A stretch of 64,000 nt of DNA, from contig NZ_JAFKCT010000007.1 in assembly GCF_017254915.1 (NCBI RefSeq), positions 25,678 to 89,677 of the forward strand. Reading direction: 5' to 3'. Shown here piece after piece: positions 18,414-27,834 of the stretch (the stretch's first letter is position 1; each line of letters opens with the position of its first letter). Below the pieces are notes generated by a model. It ran no database searches, was not told the origin of the DNA, and saw only the letters and a program-made list of their open reading frames with translations. This DNA comes from Algoriphagus oliviformis. Lineage in GTDB: Bacteria > Bacteroidota > Bacteroidia > Cytophagales > Cyclobacteriaceae. The translations under genes were made by a program, and so were the position numbers.

Positions 18414-20921
18414 TTAGTGTGAATTATCCCCCGATTCTGTTTTTGGGGGATTTTTTTTGTCCCTGAGCCTAGCCGCCTCATCCGGTAGTCCCTTGATGTA
18501 CAGGTCTCGCTTGGGGAAGGGTATTTCTATGTCGTTTTCCTTGAAAACCTGGAAGATCGCGTTCATGACTTCGTTGCGCATTTCCAGCATCATATCCATG
18601 GATTCGATCCAGAAGAGCACCCTGAAATCCACGGAGCTTTCGTTGAAGTTTTGCATGAGTACCCTCGGCGATGGGACTTTGAGGATCCTGTCCCTTGTGA
18701 GGACCTCCTCGATCAGGGACTTGACTTTTTGCATGTCGGAGTCATAGGCTACGCCTATGATCAGTTCGATGCGCCTTCTTTTGTCCGAGAGGGTCCAGTT
18801 GATGAGGCTTTGCGACAGCAGGTCTCCGTTGGGGATGACTACTTCCGCCCCGTCGTAGGAGAGGATCTTGCTGGCCCGGATGCCGACTTCCTTGACCTGT
18901 CCGCTGTTTTCGCCCACCTCGATGTCATCGCCGATCTGGATAGGACGCTCAAATGCCAGGATGACGCCGGAGACCAGATTGTTGATGATGGTCTGGAGGC
19001 CAAAGCCGATGCCGACCGAGAGTGCGCCAAGGACGATGGTGACCTTGTCCAGCGGGATCTCGGCAGCCGTCGCGGCGATTACGAATCCCACGATCAGGAC
19101 GCCCAAGCGGATCAGCAGGATGGAGCTTCCCAGGCGTTTGGTACGGTTGCCAGAGTATTTTTGGTCTTTGAGGGAGGCAAAATAGGCGATATTGTTTGCC
19201 AAAATGTAGGAGGCGTAGATCAGGATGCCAAAGAGCAAAATGCTGCTGAAAGTGAAACTGGTGGCGCCGAGCTTGCGCTCTTGGGACAAAAACTGGGAGA
19301 CGGAATCATAGACATAGTCGCTCAACGCCAGGTTGTGCAGGAAGATGGTCACCCAGAAGAGCAGCGCCAAAAACATGAAAAAGCCCCTGATCCTGCTCTG
19401 TATTCCCTTGAAGTCTATGTAGGTGGTGAAGGCGTCCGCGTCTTTTTTGTTTTCCACGATCACATAGATGATCTCCATGATCACCTTGATGAAAAAATAA
19501 AGCGTAATCGCGTGGATGAAACCCACCACGCCGGCCACGCTGAGGATCTTTGCCAAGCTGAATCTCCCAAAGATGTTTGCGATGATGCCCAAGGTCAGAA
19601 AGACCATAGTCAGCGAGCGGAGTCGTCTCAGGAAGGACACTTCGCCCTTGTCTTCCGACTTGAACTTGCCAGGGATCTGCCACAGGAGGATCAGCGTGAT
19701 GACATTGCCGATCTGGAAGTAGATGCGCTCTTGGTAGGCGATTTCCCAATACAGGTTGCTGATGGAAAAGAAGACGAAGATCGCGACCAGTACCAGCCAT
19801 TTCACAAACACGCTCAGTGAAAAGCTTTTGTGGATCAAGACCGATGAGAAAAACACCAGGATGTACATGAAAAAGGTCAGCAGGGCCACCGATCCGGTGT
19901 CAAACATGAAAAAGACCAGTGGGAGCAAAGCGACCATGACTGCCGAGAAGGGAGCTTCGGAGAGGAACTTCACCCGGGAGAGAATGACTTTTCCGTACTC
20001 CTTGTCTTCCCTGATCCGTCTCAGGGTATGGCGAACCAGCAGGTAGCTGGCGGCTAGGATGAGGATAGCCAGAAAGGAGGTGAAGAGATCCGTACGCAGC
20101 TGGCGCAGTAGGAAAAGGTAATTGAGCTGGAGGGAGTCCAGGGTGATGTGGAAGATGCTTTTGGGTGAGGGGATTTCGTAGGATTCCCAGATGAAGTTGA
20201 TTTCTTTCTTGAGCAGGTTTTTTTCCAGGACAGTTCGGTTGTTTTCCACATAGCGGCGCAGCTCCATGATGCCGATGGTGATGGAGCTGAGTTTGGACTG
20301 GTACCTGGCCGCCTGCAGCTCTTGTCGGTAGATCGTGCTGTCGAGCAGGTGGATGTTGGCCTTGAGGTGGTCGATTTCTTCGGAGTAGGTGGGCAGGAGA
20401 AGGGTGTCGCGGATCTTGTAGGTGAAAAAGTCGTCTTTTTTGATCACTCCCAGCAAGCTGTCGAGGTATTGCAGACGATCCAGCCTCACCTGCACGATCT
20501 TGTCGAGCTGCTGATTGTTTTCCTCAGTGCTTTTCAGAATCCGCATCAGCGCGGTGACGTAGCGGAAGTTGAATTTCGAATTTGGGTTTTTGGTCCTGTC
20601 GCGGATAGACTCGATGGTCTGCTCCATCGTGGGGATCTCCTCTGCCAATCGTGTGGTGTCCAGTTGCTCTTGGAGCTCCAGCATGATCTCGTTGGCCTGG
20701 AGGCTGTAGGTTCTTCCCTTGTAGATGAGGTCCTCCAGCGTAGGGGCCTTGACGCTCGGGGCTTTCTCGGCTTGGATAAGTGTGGAGTCCACGAAGATGA
20801 GGCTGTCCTTGGGAGACAGCATGATGCTGTCGGTCTTGGTCACTGCGAGGCGCTCTTGCGCAAGCGAAGGCATGAGGAGCAGGAGAAAAAAGCAGGTCAG
20901 AATCGAAAAATGATTTTTCAT
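18414..20921 (-). CDS. large mechanosensitive channel, MscS family
   Basis: 835 residues. A cleavable signal peptide (1-21, ending SLAQ) leads a periplasmic, helix-rich sensor region with coiled-coil character to about residue 270. Multiple membrane helices follow (from about 275). The MscS pore and beta domain lie near residues 630-740 (GFGLQTIINNLVSGVIL, then ERPIQIGDDIEVG) before the alpha/beta cytoplasmic cage. The extended N-terminus resembles the MscK/YnaI group of large MscS paralogs. It releases solutes on hypo-osmotic shock. The last codons overlap the terminator of the csp gene. Confidence 0.92.
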   Translation of the reverse strand: MKNHFSILTCFFLLLLMPSLAQERLAVTKTDSIMLSPKDSLIFVDSTLIQAEKAPSVKAPTLEDLIYKGRTYSLQANEIMLELQEQLDTTRLAEEIPTMEQTIESIRDRTKNPNSKFNFRYVTALMRILKSTEENNQQLDKIVQVRLDRLQYLDSLLGVIKKDDFFTYKIRDTLLLPTYSEEIDHLKANIHLLDSTIYRQELQAARYQSKLSSITIGIMELRRYVENNRTVLEKNLLKKEINFIWESYEIPSPKSIFHITLDSLQLNYLFLLRQLRTDLFTSFLAILILAASYLLVRHTLRRIREDKEYGKVILSRVKFLSEAPFSAVMVALLPLVFFMFDTGSVALLTFFMYILVFFSSVLIHKSFSLSVFVKWLVLVAIFVFFSISNLYWEIAYQERIYFQIGNVITLILLWQIPGKFKSEDKGEVSFLRRLRSLTMVFLTLGIIANIFGRFSLAKILSVAGVVGFIHAITLYFFIKVIMEIIYVIVENKKDADAFTTYIDFKGIQSRIRGFFMFLALLFWVTIFLHNLALSDYVYDSVSQFLSQERKLGATSFTFSSILLFGILIYASYILANNIAYFASLKDQKYSGNRTKRLGSSILLIRLGVLIVGFVIAATAAEIPLDKVTIVLGALSVGIGFGLQTIINNLVSGVILAFERPIQIGDDIEVGENSGQVKEVGIRASKILSYDGAEVVIPNGDLLSQSLINWTLSDKRRRIELIIGVAYDSDMQKVKSLIEEVLTRDRILKVPSPRVLMQNFNESSVDFRVLFWIESMDMMLEMRNEVMNAIFQVFKENDIEIPFPKRDLYIKGLPDEAARLRDKKNPPKTESGDNSH
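18426..18458 (+). terminator. csp terminator embedded in the 3' coding end of mscS
   Basis: ATCCCCC (18426-18432) pairs with GGGGGAT (18445-18451), with a 12-nt loop, followed by a run of T to 18458. It lies inside the C-terminal codons of the opposite-strand channel gene. Confidence 0.75.
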
Positions 20922-21131
20922 CGGATAGGGATAGGCAACTAAAATTAGGGATTATATCGAGAATAGGCGCGGTGCAAAAGGACATGATTTCACCAGCGAT
21001 ACTCCATGAAACAAGACAATGTGGCTGGATTCTCTGGGGTTTGGAAGAAAATCAAGACAAAAAGGCCGAAAAATGCGATTGGAACAAAATTTACAGCAGG
21101 GGTGGATGAAAACATTTAACCACAAAAAACA

Positions 21132-21560
21132 ATGAAACTCGTGAGATACAATCACCTCGAAAACCAAACTCCAGTCACGTTCAGCTCCATGCTCGACAGG
21201 CTGTTCAACGAATCCATGGGTTCTTCCCTGAGGCAGTTTAGCCCGGCGGTGGACATCGCCGAAGACGAGAAGTCCTACGAAATCCAGCTGGCCTTGCCGG
21301 GGATGAAAAAGACCGACTTCAAGATCGACCTAGTGGACCGCAAGCTGACGATCTCCGGAGAGCGAAAGCAGGAGGAGAAAAAAGAAGGCAAAAACTTCCA
21401 CAGCATCGAGACGCAATACGGAGCCTTCAAGCGTTCCTTTTTCCTGCCAGACGACGTGTTGGAGGACAGCGTGGAGGCCAGCTACCAAGACGGATTGCTG
21501 AGCCTGGTGCTTCCCAAAAAGGAGAAGAAAACCAACAGGGCCTCCATCGAGGTCAAATAA
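21132..21560 (+). CDS. Hsp20/alpha-crystallin small heat-shock protein
   Basis: 142 residues. A short N-terminal arm is followed by the alpha-crystallin domain (about 38-135) with FSPAVDIAEDEKSYEIQLAL, LTISGERK and the closing ASYQDGLLSLVLPK. It is an ATP-independent holdase that keeps unfolding proteins soluble. It is a single gene with its own terminator, immediately upstream of an htrA paralog, so two protein-quality genes lie side by side. Confidence 0.95.
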   Translation: MKLVRYNHLENQTPVTFSSMLDRLFNESMGSSLRQFSPAVDIAEDEKSYEIQLALPGMKKTDFKIDLVDRKLTISGERKQEEKKEGKNFHSIETQYGAFKRSFFLPDDVLEDSVEASYQDGLLSLVLPKKEKKTNRASIEVK

Positions 21561-21564
21561 TCGG

Positions 21565-21589
21565 GAAGTGGGTTCGCCCACTTCTTTTT
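21565..21589 (+). terminator. Rho-independent terminator of hsp20
   Basis: Perfect 8-bp stem (21565-21572 with 21577-21584), TTCG loop, then a T run. Confidence 0.92.
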
Positions 21590-21729
21590 ATTTGGGGATA
21601 TCCCTGGGAAAACCCCAAAAAGCGGTTAAATCTTGTTAATTTGAAGGGTTGGATTAATCGCGGCGGTATGGAAAAGAGTCTATACTTTGAAAATTTGAAT
21701 TGACAAAAATCGAAAATCAGAAAAAAATT

Positions 21730-23226
21730 ATGAGCAAAAGACAGTTCTTTCTGGGTATGCTGCTTGCCGCCATCATTGGTGGGGTAGTAGCCTTGGCGGG
21801 TGTAGGTTTTCTGATCAAACCACAAAATGCCGGGGGCTTTGACGAAAAACAACAGGCCAGTTTTGTGAACCTCCTTTCTGGGGAGGATTTTACGATTCCC
21901 GACGGCATCAATTTCGTGGCTTCGGCGCAGGTGGTCACCCCGGCGGTGGTCCACGTCAAAAGCCAGGTTGCCTATACTTCACGCTCCGAGCGGGATCCCG
22001 TTCAGGAGTTTTTTGGATTTCCTGACCCCCGGGAGGGACAGGGTGGCCAGGGCCGTAGCATGCCCGTGAGCTCCGGCTCCGGAGTCATCATCTCCCGTGA
22101 CGGATACATCGTCACCAACAATCACGTGGTGGACGGAGCGACCAAAATCGACATTTCACTCGAAAACAATAAGCGCTACGAAGCAACTGTGATCGGCACC
22201 GACCCGACCACAGACTTGGCTTTGTTGAAAATCGAGGCCAACAACCTTCCCTTTGTGAAGTTTGGGGACTCGGACGAGACCAAGATCGGCGAATGGGTGC
22301 TGGCCGTGGGAAACCCCTTTGACCTGAACTCCACCGTCACCGCGGGCATCATTTCCGCCAAAGCGAGGAACATTGGCATCCTGCAGGGAGTGGAAAACAA
22401 CCTGCAAATCGAATCTTTCCTCCAGACTGATGCCGTGGTCAACCCCGGAAACTCCGGCGGTGCCTTGGTCAATCTGGCCGGCGAGCTGATCGGTATCAAT
22501 ACCGCCATCGCGACCCGTACGGGTACCTTCTCGGGATACTCTTTTGCAGTTCCCAGTACTTTGGTGAAAAAGGTCATGGATGACCTGATGAAGTATGGCG
22601 CGGTGCAGCGTGGCTTGCTTGGGGTTCAGATCCAGAATGTGAGCCCAGAATTGGCGGACTACCTCGACAAGACCTTCCCCGTGGAGCAGGGCGTGTATGT
22701 AGGTGGGGTCAATGAAAACTCCGCTGGCCAAGAGGCAGGCCTGAAAGAGGGCGACATCATCGTCTCCATCGATGGAAAGATGGTGAACAACGTGGCCAAC
22801 CTCCAGGAACTCGTGGCGAGAAGAAGGCCTGGTGACAAGATTGAAGTCGAGTACATCCGCGATGGAAAGACGAACAAGGCCTCTGCGACTTTGAAGAACT
22901 TCTCCGGTGATACCAATATCGTGAAGCGGGAAGTTCCCAAAACCTTCACCTTTGAAGGGCTTCAGTTTGAAGAAGTCAAAGAGCAGGTGAAGGAGCAACT
23001 GGAAATCAGTGGCGGTGCCGTGATCAAGATGAACGGCAACGAGAGATGGAGAAAAGCCGGAGCTAGAAACGGATTCATCATCACTTCGGTGATCTCGGAC
23101 AGCGGCCGTACCCGCATCAGCAGTGCACAGGAGATGGTCGATTTCCTTGAAAAAACCAAAGGTGAGGAGATTGTCGTCTTGGGGATGTTCCCCGACGGCA
23201 CGGAGTACTATTTCGAGGTTGACTAA
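21730..23226 (+). CDS. Do/HtrA-family serine endoprotease
   Basis: 498 residues from the ATG at 21730. A TTG 30 bp upstream is open but gives a charged leader before the signal helix. N-terminal membrane or signal helix 8-28. Triad His132 (NNHVV), Asp162 (TDLALL) and Ser242 (NPGNSGGAL). First PDZ with LLGVQIQNV and GLKEGDIIVSIDG, second C-terminal PDZ-like region with ARNGFIITSV. It is closest to classical DegQ/DegP of this phylum. Its catalytic domain is clearly related to the protein at 3112-4551, so this is one of two HtrA paralogs in the window. Confidence 0.94.
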   Translation: MSKRQFFLGMLLAAIIGGVVALAGVGFLIKPQNAGGFDEKQQASFVNLLSGEDFTIPDGINFVASAQVVTPAVVHVKSQVAYTSRSERDPVQEFFGFPDPREGQGGQGRSMPVSSGSGVIISRDGYIVTNNHVVDGATKIDISLENNKRYEATVIGTDPTTDLALLKIEANNLPFVKFGDSDETKIGEWVLAVGNPFDLNSTVTAGIISAKARNIGILQGVENNLQIESFLQTDAVVNPGNSGGALVNLAGELIGINTAIATRTGTFSGYSFAVPSTLVKKVMDDLMKYGAVQRGLLGVQIQNVSPELADYLDKTFPVEQGVYVGGVNENSAGQEAGLKEGDIIVSIDGKMVNNVANLQELVARRRPGDKIEVEYIRDGKTNKASATLKNFSGDTNIVKREVPKTFTFEGLQFEEVKEQVKEQLEISGGAVIKMNGNERWRKAGARNGFIITSVISDSGRTRISSAQEMVDFLEKTKGEEIVVLGMFPDGTEYYFEVD

Positions 23227-23253
23227 AACCTAGCCCAAGAGCGTAAAATCTTA

Positions 23254-23283
23254 AAATAGCCGGAGTGATCCGGCTATTTTTTT
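23254..23283 (+). terminator. Rho-independent terminator of the second htrA
   Basis: Perfect 11-bp stem (23254-23264 with 23269-23279), GTGA loop, T run to 23283. Confidence 0.92.
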
Positions 23284-23326
23284 GCGCGCTTTTTTCTACT
23301 TTGACGGCCCTTAAACCTAAAATATC

Positions 23327-24601
23327 ATGATCAAACCATTTTTATCAAGTCTGGCTTTGCTTTTGGCCGCTTGCCAGCTTTCCTTTTCCCAAACCATCAC
23401 CGACCCTGGCAAAAATCCCGTGACCGGCATCTCCCAAGAGCGGGTCGCCAAGCTGGATGCGATGCTGGAGGATGCCATGCAAAAGGAGCAGGTGCCAGGT
23501 ATGGTCGCCATGGTGGTGAAAGACGGCAAGATCGTCTACCACTCGGCCAAGGGCTTTGCGGATGTAGAATCCGGCAAGCAGATGGAAAAAAACTCCATTT
23601 TTCGCATCGCTTCGCAGACCAAAGCCATCACGTCCACAGCGGTGATGATCCTCTGGGAAGAGGGCAAAATCCGACTCGACGACCCCATCTCCAAGTACAT
23701 TCCCGAGTTTAAAAACCCGCAGGTACTGGCCAATTTCCGCTATGCGGATACCACCTATACCAGCAAGCCAAGCAGCAAAGAGATCACCATTCGGCATCTG
23801 CTTACCCATACGTCTGGGCTTGGCTATGGTGTGATCGATGGGGATGAGCGTATGAAGATGATCTATCACAAGGCTGGAGTCGTGGACCTTTTCACCACCG
23901 AAAACGTGACCATAGCAGAAAGCGTAAAGCGCTTGGCCAAGCTTCCGCTCCATCACGAGCCCGGAAGCAAATACACCTACAGTGAAGGGCTGGACGTGCT
24001 CGGCTATCTGGTGGAGATCGTCAGCGGAAAGCCCTTTGACGTGTTTTTGAAGGAAAGGATCTTTGATCCGCTGGGGATGAATGACACGCGGTTTTACCTC
24101 AGTGAGGCGCAAGCGCCAAGACTGGTGACGGTGCACACGCGCAAGGAAGGCAAATGGGCTTCCTATCCGGTGACTTTCTACGATCCGGCCTATCCCAAAA
24201 CCGGCGCAAAGGCCTTCTTCTCCGGCGGAGCCGGGCTCTCCAGCACCACGGAGGACTACGCCAAATTTCTCCAAATGTATCTCAATGGAGGGATCTACAA
24301 CGGCAAGCGCATCCTAAGCCCGACGACCATCCAGACCATCATGTCCAACCAGGTCGGCGATCTCTGGAACAACGACCGCTACTATGGCCTGGCCTTCGGC
24401 GTGGTCAACGACAAGGGGGTGGCCATGGGCGGAATGGGCAGCAAAGGCACCTTTGACTGGGGTGGCTACTTCAATACCCAGTACTTCGCCGATCCCCAGA
24501 CCAAGGTGATCGGGCTGATTTTCAAGCAGACTTCGGGGGCGGGCAACGGGGATGAGACGGGTTGGAAGTTTCGCCAGATGGTCTTTTCGCTAGTCGAATA
24601 G
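23327..24601 (+). CDS. serine hydrolase, beta-lactamase/class C PBP family (PF00144)
   Basis: 424 residues with an N-terminal signal peptide; Cys16 in LLLAACQ could even be a lipobox. The nucleophile motif SxxK is SQTK (Ser96-Lys99). The second motif is YSEG where class C enzymes have YxN, so the Asn is replaced. The third motif region is GTFDWGGYFNT, in place of the KTG box. This pattern fits EstB/D-aminopeptidase-like serine hydrolases rather than an antibiotic-resistance beta-lactamase. The substrate is unknown. A hairpin shared with the convergent HAD gene follows. Confidence 0.9.
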   Translation: MIKPFLSSLALLLAACQLSFSQTITDPGKNPVTGISQERVAKLDAMLEDAMQKEQVPGMVAMVVKDGKIVYHSAKGFADVESGKQMEKNSIFRIASQTKAITSTAVMILWEEGKIRLDDPISKYIPEFKNPQVLANFRYADTTYTSKPSSKEITIRHLLTHTSGLGYGVIDGDERMKMIYHKAGVVDLFTTENVTIAESVKRLAKLPLHHEPGSKYTYSEGLDVLGYLVEIVSGKPFDVFLKERIFDPLGMNDTRFYLSEAQAPRLVTVHTRKEGKWASYPVTFYDPAYPKTGAKAFFSGGAGLSSTTEDYAKFLQMYLNGGIYNGKRILSPTTIQTIMSNQVGDLWNNDRYYGLAFGVVNDKGVAMGGMGSKGTFDWGGYFNTQYFADPQTKVIGLIFKQTSGAGNGDETGWKFRQMVFSLVE

Positions 24602-24615
24602 GAAAAGGAAAAAGG

Positions 24616-24636
24616 AGGGGCTTCGGCCCCTTTTTT
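24616..24636. terminator. terminator with UUCG tetraloop between convergent genes
   Basis: GGGGC pairs with GCCCC around TTCG (extended by one A-T pair), then six T. The last bases touch the stop codon of the opposite HAD gene. Confidence 0.85.
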
Positions 24637-25291
24637 ATTCCAACAGGGTGACTGCTTCGGTGAAATCTGCAAAGGCGGCAACGCAGCCCATCTCCATCAG
24701 TTCCCTTTTGCTGTGGGAAGTGGCGATGCCGACGACGGGTAGGCCTGCGGCCAAAGCGGAGCGGATCCCGCCCCCGGAGTCCTCAAAGGCCAGGCAAGCT
24801 TCCTTTCGCACCCCCGATTTTTCCAGAGATTTCAGGAATATCTCCGGATCGGGCTTGCCCTTCAGCACCTCATGGCCTCCGGTGATGGTCTGGAAGTAGC
24901 CTCGAATGCCCAATCCGTCCAGGGTGAAGTCTATGTTGTTTTGGTCCCCCATCGTTGCCAGATGCATGGAAATACCCCGGTTTTGAAGTTTTTGCAGAAA
25001 AAGCCCCAGCCCGCCTACTTCGGTGAGCTCGGCTTGGTAGATCTTTCGATAGGTGATTTCCTTTTCTTCCCCTAGCTCGGCTCTTTTTTCCAGCGACTTT
25101 TCATGCGGAAAAAAGCGCGCGATCATTTCGTGGATGGTGCCGTGGTTTTGGGCGTGAAAGTCCTCCGGTCGTAGGTGGATGCCGTAGTTTCCCAAAAAAC
25201 GCAGCCAAGCCTCCTGGTGAAACGGAATGCTGTCTACCAAGGTGCCGTCCATGTCAAACAGGATCGCTTGGATGTCTTTGAAAAGGTTCAT
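24635..25291 (-). CDS. HAD-family hydrolase, beta-phosphoglucomutase-like
   Basis: 218 residues. Motif I FDMDGTLVDS with nucleophile Asp13 and acid/base Asp15. A helical cap follows (about 20-85). Motif III Lys lies in GKPDPEIF and motif IV Asp in FEDSGGGIRSA. The DMDG motif and C1-type cap match the beta-PGM/sugar-phosphatase subgroup. It may act on a sugar phosphate, but the exact substrate is not readable. Confidence 0.9.
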   Translation of the reverse strand: MNLFKDIQAILFDMDGTLVDSIPFHQEAWLRFLGNYGIHLRPEDFHAQNHGTIHEMIARFFPHEKSLEKRAELGEEKEITYRKIYQAELTEVGGLGLFLQKLQNRGISMHLATMGDQNNIDFTLDGLGIRGYFQTITGGHEVLKGKPDPEIFLKSLEKSGVRKEACLAFEDSGGGIRSALAAGLPVVGIATSHSKRELMEMGCVAAFADFTEAVTLLE

Positions 25292-25449
25292 AGGCTAGTT
25301 GTTACATTGCTTGATAAGGGTGTACAAAGAGCGAAATAAAAGCCTTTGGATTGTGTTTTTTGGCAAAAAGGAGAAAAATGGAAAGGTAGAGAGGGTGTTT
25401 GGTTGGTTCAAGTGCTTGGTTTTCAGTAAATTTTAGAATAGTAAAATGT

Positions 25450-25520
25450 GAGTATCCGCAATGTTACACGCGACACATTCCAAACAACATTCTTTTGCGG
25501 ATACTCGTCCACAGTCCACA
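25450..25520. repeat. dispersed intergenic repeat with internal inverted repeat (copy 1)
   Basis: Lies in the 326-bp gap 25292-25617, which otherwise shows no gene. GAGTATCCGCAA (25450-25461) pairs exactly with TTGCGGATACTC (25495-25506), followed by GTCCACAGTCCACAG. A related, more decayed copy is at 47966-48045. The bases 25507-25535 are the GTCCACAG/GACGGTCCACGG type of low-complexity tail. Confidence 0.65.
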
Positions 25521-25617
25521 GACGACGGTCCACGGCTAGTGGAAATACGAGCCTAAGATGATTCTGTTTGGCTACGTGCATGATTGAGGATAGTCATTTA
25601 ATGAAAAGACAAAAGCA

Positions 25618-26301
25618 ATGAAAAAGCGCGATTTTCTCAAAAAGACCCTCAGCAGCTTTGGCTCCATCGTGGGGCTGCCGGTGCTGGCTGGCGTGGGTTC
25701 GTCAGATGGCGCAAGGGAGGGAGCACCGAGCTGTGAGGTGAGTCCCAGCGAAACCCGCGGGCCCTTCCCGATCAAGTCTCCCGCGGAGCTGATGCGTGCC
25801 AATATCGTCTCGGATAGACAAGGCGTGGCATTGCTGATCCAGCTTACGGTCCAGCAAAAAGGGTCAGGCTGCAGCCCTCTGGCTGGCGCGCAGGTGGATG
25901 TTTGGCACTGCGATGCCGAAGGATCCTATTCCGAATATGGAGGCGGGCGGATGCAGGAAAAGGACTATCGTCAGGTGTCTTTTCTCAGGGGGCGGCAGCG
26001 CACCAACGAGCGTGGCGAGGTGTCCTTTATCAGTATTTTCCCGGGTTGGTATCCGGGACGAGCACCGCATATCCACGTGGATGTACTGCGGGATGGGCAG
26101 ATTCTACTCAGCACGCAGATCGCTTTTCCGGTGGAAAGTACCGCCGCGGTGTACGGCAGTCGTGGCTATCGGGGCAAAGAGGATACGCCAAATGAAAGGG
26201 ACGGTATTTTTAGAAACAGCCTTGACGGGAACATGGCCGATTCGGTGACCGGCAACGTGGAGGAGGGCTATACGCTTAGTAAAGTGCTGACCATCGCTTG
26301 A
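25618..26301 (+). CDS. exported intradiol ring-cleavage dioxygenase-like protein
   Basis: 227 residues. The N-terminus MKKRDFLKKTLSSFGSIVGL is a Tat- or Sec-like leader as in other secreted members, lacking a perfect twin-Arg. The dioxygenase core carries ETRGPFPI (44-52), VDVWHCDAEGSYSEY with Tyr104, and GWYPGRAPHIHVDV with Tyr145, His151 and His153. These are the expected Tyr2His2 ligands of non-haem Fe(III). Protocatechuate/catechol dioxygenases are the characterised relatives. Exported stand-alone members have unclear substrates. No aromatic-degradation neighbours are present. Confidence 0.88.
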   Translation: MKKRDFLKKTLSSFGSIVGLPVLAGVGSSDGAREGAPSCEVSPSETRGPFPIKSPAELMRANIVSDRQGVALLIQLTVQQKGSGCSPLAGAQVDVWHCDAEGSYSEYGGGRMQEKDYRQVSFLRGRQRTNERGEVSFISIFPGWYPGRAPHIHVDVLRDGQILLSTQIAFPVESTAAVYGSRGYRGKEDTPNERDGIFRNSLDGNMADSVTGNVEEGYTLSKVLTIA

Positions 26302-26327
26302 TTTCCAATGCTCGGGCTATAGCCCTC

Positions 26328-26372
26328 AAATTTCGAATCTCAAATCTCAAATCTCAAATCTCGAATCTCCCT
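26328..26372. repeat. heptamer tandem tract (AAATCTC type)
   Basis: Tandem AAATCTC/GAATCTC words, ending at the stop of the symporter gene. The same word family occurs at 51477-51517 and 59936-59968. Confidence 0.7.
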
Positions 26373-27834
26373 ACCTTTTCTTCCCCGCCCAAGCCAAGCC
26401 AAAACCGACCAGGAAAATCGTCAGTGTGCCCATCACGATTGCCATGTTGGTGTGGAGCGGGTTTGCGAGCGTCTTCGGCAAGCCGTTTTCGACCAGGATT
26501 TTGGTCAGGCTCATCCAGCCGATCACCAGCACGCCGAGAACCACCGCAAAGACGGCTTGGGGATTTTTGGCTTTCGAAAGCAGTCCCAAAAGGAACAGTC
26601 CCAAAATACCCCCGCTGAAGATAGAGGAAAGTGCCCACCAGGCATCCAGTGCGCTGGTGACGCCATTGAAAGCCAAGCCGACCAAAATGCTGAGCAGTCC
26701 CATGACCATGGCACTTGTCCTTAGCACGAGAAGGGAGGTTTTGTCCGAAGGGTCTTTTTGGATGTATTTGCGAAAGTGGTCGGAGAGGATCACCGTCGCC
26801 GAGCTGTTGATGCTCGTGGAGATGGTACTCATCCCGGCTGCGAAGATGGACGCGATCAGCAGGCCCGTAAAACCCACAGGGAGCTGGTTGACGATGAAGT
26901 AGGGGAATACCTTGTCTCCGGGCGTGCCCTCAGGGAGGAGTTCCGGCTGGGCTTGGTAGAAAGCGAAGAGCGCCGAACCGATGAAGAAAAACAGGGAGGA
27001 AACCGGTACGAACAGCAAGCTGCCCAGCCAGGTGGAGCGCTTGGCTTCCTGTTCGGTCTTTGCCGTGAGGTAGCGCTGTACGTAGCTCTGGTCGATGCCG
27101 AAATTTTGCAGGTTGATAAACAGGCCGTAGATCAGGATCATCCAAAAGGTCGAGGTGGTAAAGTCCATCTCGTAGCTTCCGAGGCTAAACTTGTCCGCCT
27201 CGTCGGCAATCCGGAAGACCTCTGAAGGTCCGCCCGGAATCCCAAAGAAAATCACCAGGATGCAGGCTAATGCCCCGCCGATCAGGATGATGCCCTGAAT
27301 GGCATCCGTCCAGATCACTGCCTCGATACCCCCCCACATGGAGTAGACTACCACGGAGATGCCGGTGATGATGATGATCGAGGGGATGCTCATGCCCAGG
27401 AGGGAGTTCATCGGCAAAGCCAGCAGGTAGAGGATCGCCCCCATGCGCGCCAACTGCGTGAGCAGGTAGCATATTGAGGCGTAGATCCTGGCCCAGGAGC
27501 CAAATCGCTGCTCCAGGTAGTAGTAAGCCGACTCGCTCTTCAGCTTGCGGTAGAGCGGGACGAAGTATTTGACGGCAACCCAGCCAGCCAGCGGGATCGA
27601 AAGGCTAAAGACAAAGCCGTTCCAGTTGCTGCTGTAGGCGTTGCCGGGGTAGGCGAGGAAGCTGATGCTGCTGACGAAAGTCGCGAAGATCGACATGCCG
27701 ATCGCCCAAGCAGGCAGCCTGCCGCCCCCGGTGGTGTAGTCGGAGGAGGATCTTTTTCTGAAAGAGAAGGAAATCCCAAAACCCACAATAGCAACCATGT
27801 ACAAAAGGAAAATGGTAAGGTCTAAAACAGGCAT
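26371..27834 (-). CDS. sodium:solute symporter (SSS family), probable sialic acid transporter
   Basis: 487 residues with about 13 membrane helices. The SSS pattern is clear: opening helix LDLTIFLLYMVAIVGFGI, then SDYTTGGGRLPAWAIGMSIF, the VSSISFLAYPGNAY motif near helix 2, and WGGIEAVIWTDAIQGIIL. SSS members carry sugars, amino acids or sialic acids with Na+. Its place at the end of a cluster with a NanA-like aldolase and sialidases suggests N-acetylneuraminate (SiaT-type); that substrate is inferred from neighbours only. It is separated from the aldolase by 261 bp containing repeat tracts, so it may have its own promoter. Confidence 0.88.
   Translation of the reverse strand: MPVLDLTIFLLYMVAIVGFGISFSFRKRSSSDYTTGGGRLPAWAIGMSIFATFVSSISFLAYPGNAYSSNWNGFVFSLSIPLAGWVAVKYFVPLYRKLKSESAYYYLEQRFGSWARIYASICYLLTQLARMGAILYLLALPMNSLLGMSIPSIIIITGISVVVYSMWGGIEAVIWTDAIQGIILIGGALACILVIFFGIPGGPSEVFRIADEADKFSLGSYEMDFTTSTFWMILIYGLFINLQNFGIDQSYVQRYLTAKTEQEAKRSTWLGSLLFVPVSSLFFFIGSALFAFYQAQPELLPEGTPGDKVFPYFIVNQLPVGFTGLLIASIFAAGMSTISTSINSSATVILSDHFRKYIQKDPSDKTSLLVLRTSAMVMGLLSILVGLAFNGVTSALDAWWALSSIFSGGILGLFLLGLLSKAKNPQAVFAVVLGVLVIGWMSLTKILVENGLPKTLANPLHTNMAIVMGTLTIFLVGFGLAWAGKKR

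Noticed and set aside
23327..24601. Antibiotic-resistance beta-lactamase
   Set aside because: It has SxxK but lacks the YxN and KTG boxes of class C enzymes, so a generic serine hydrolase is the safer call.
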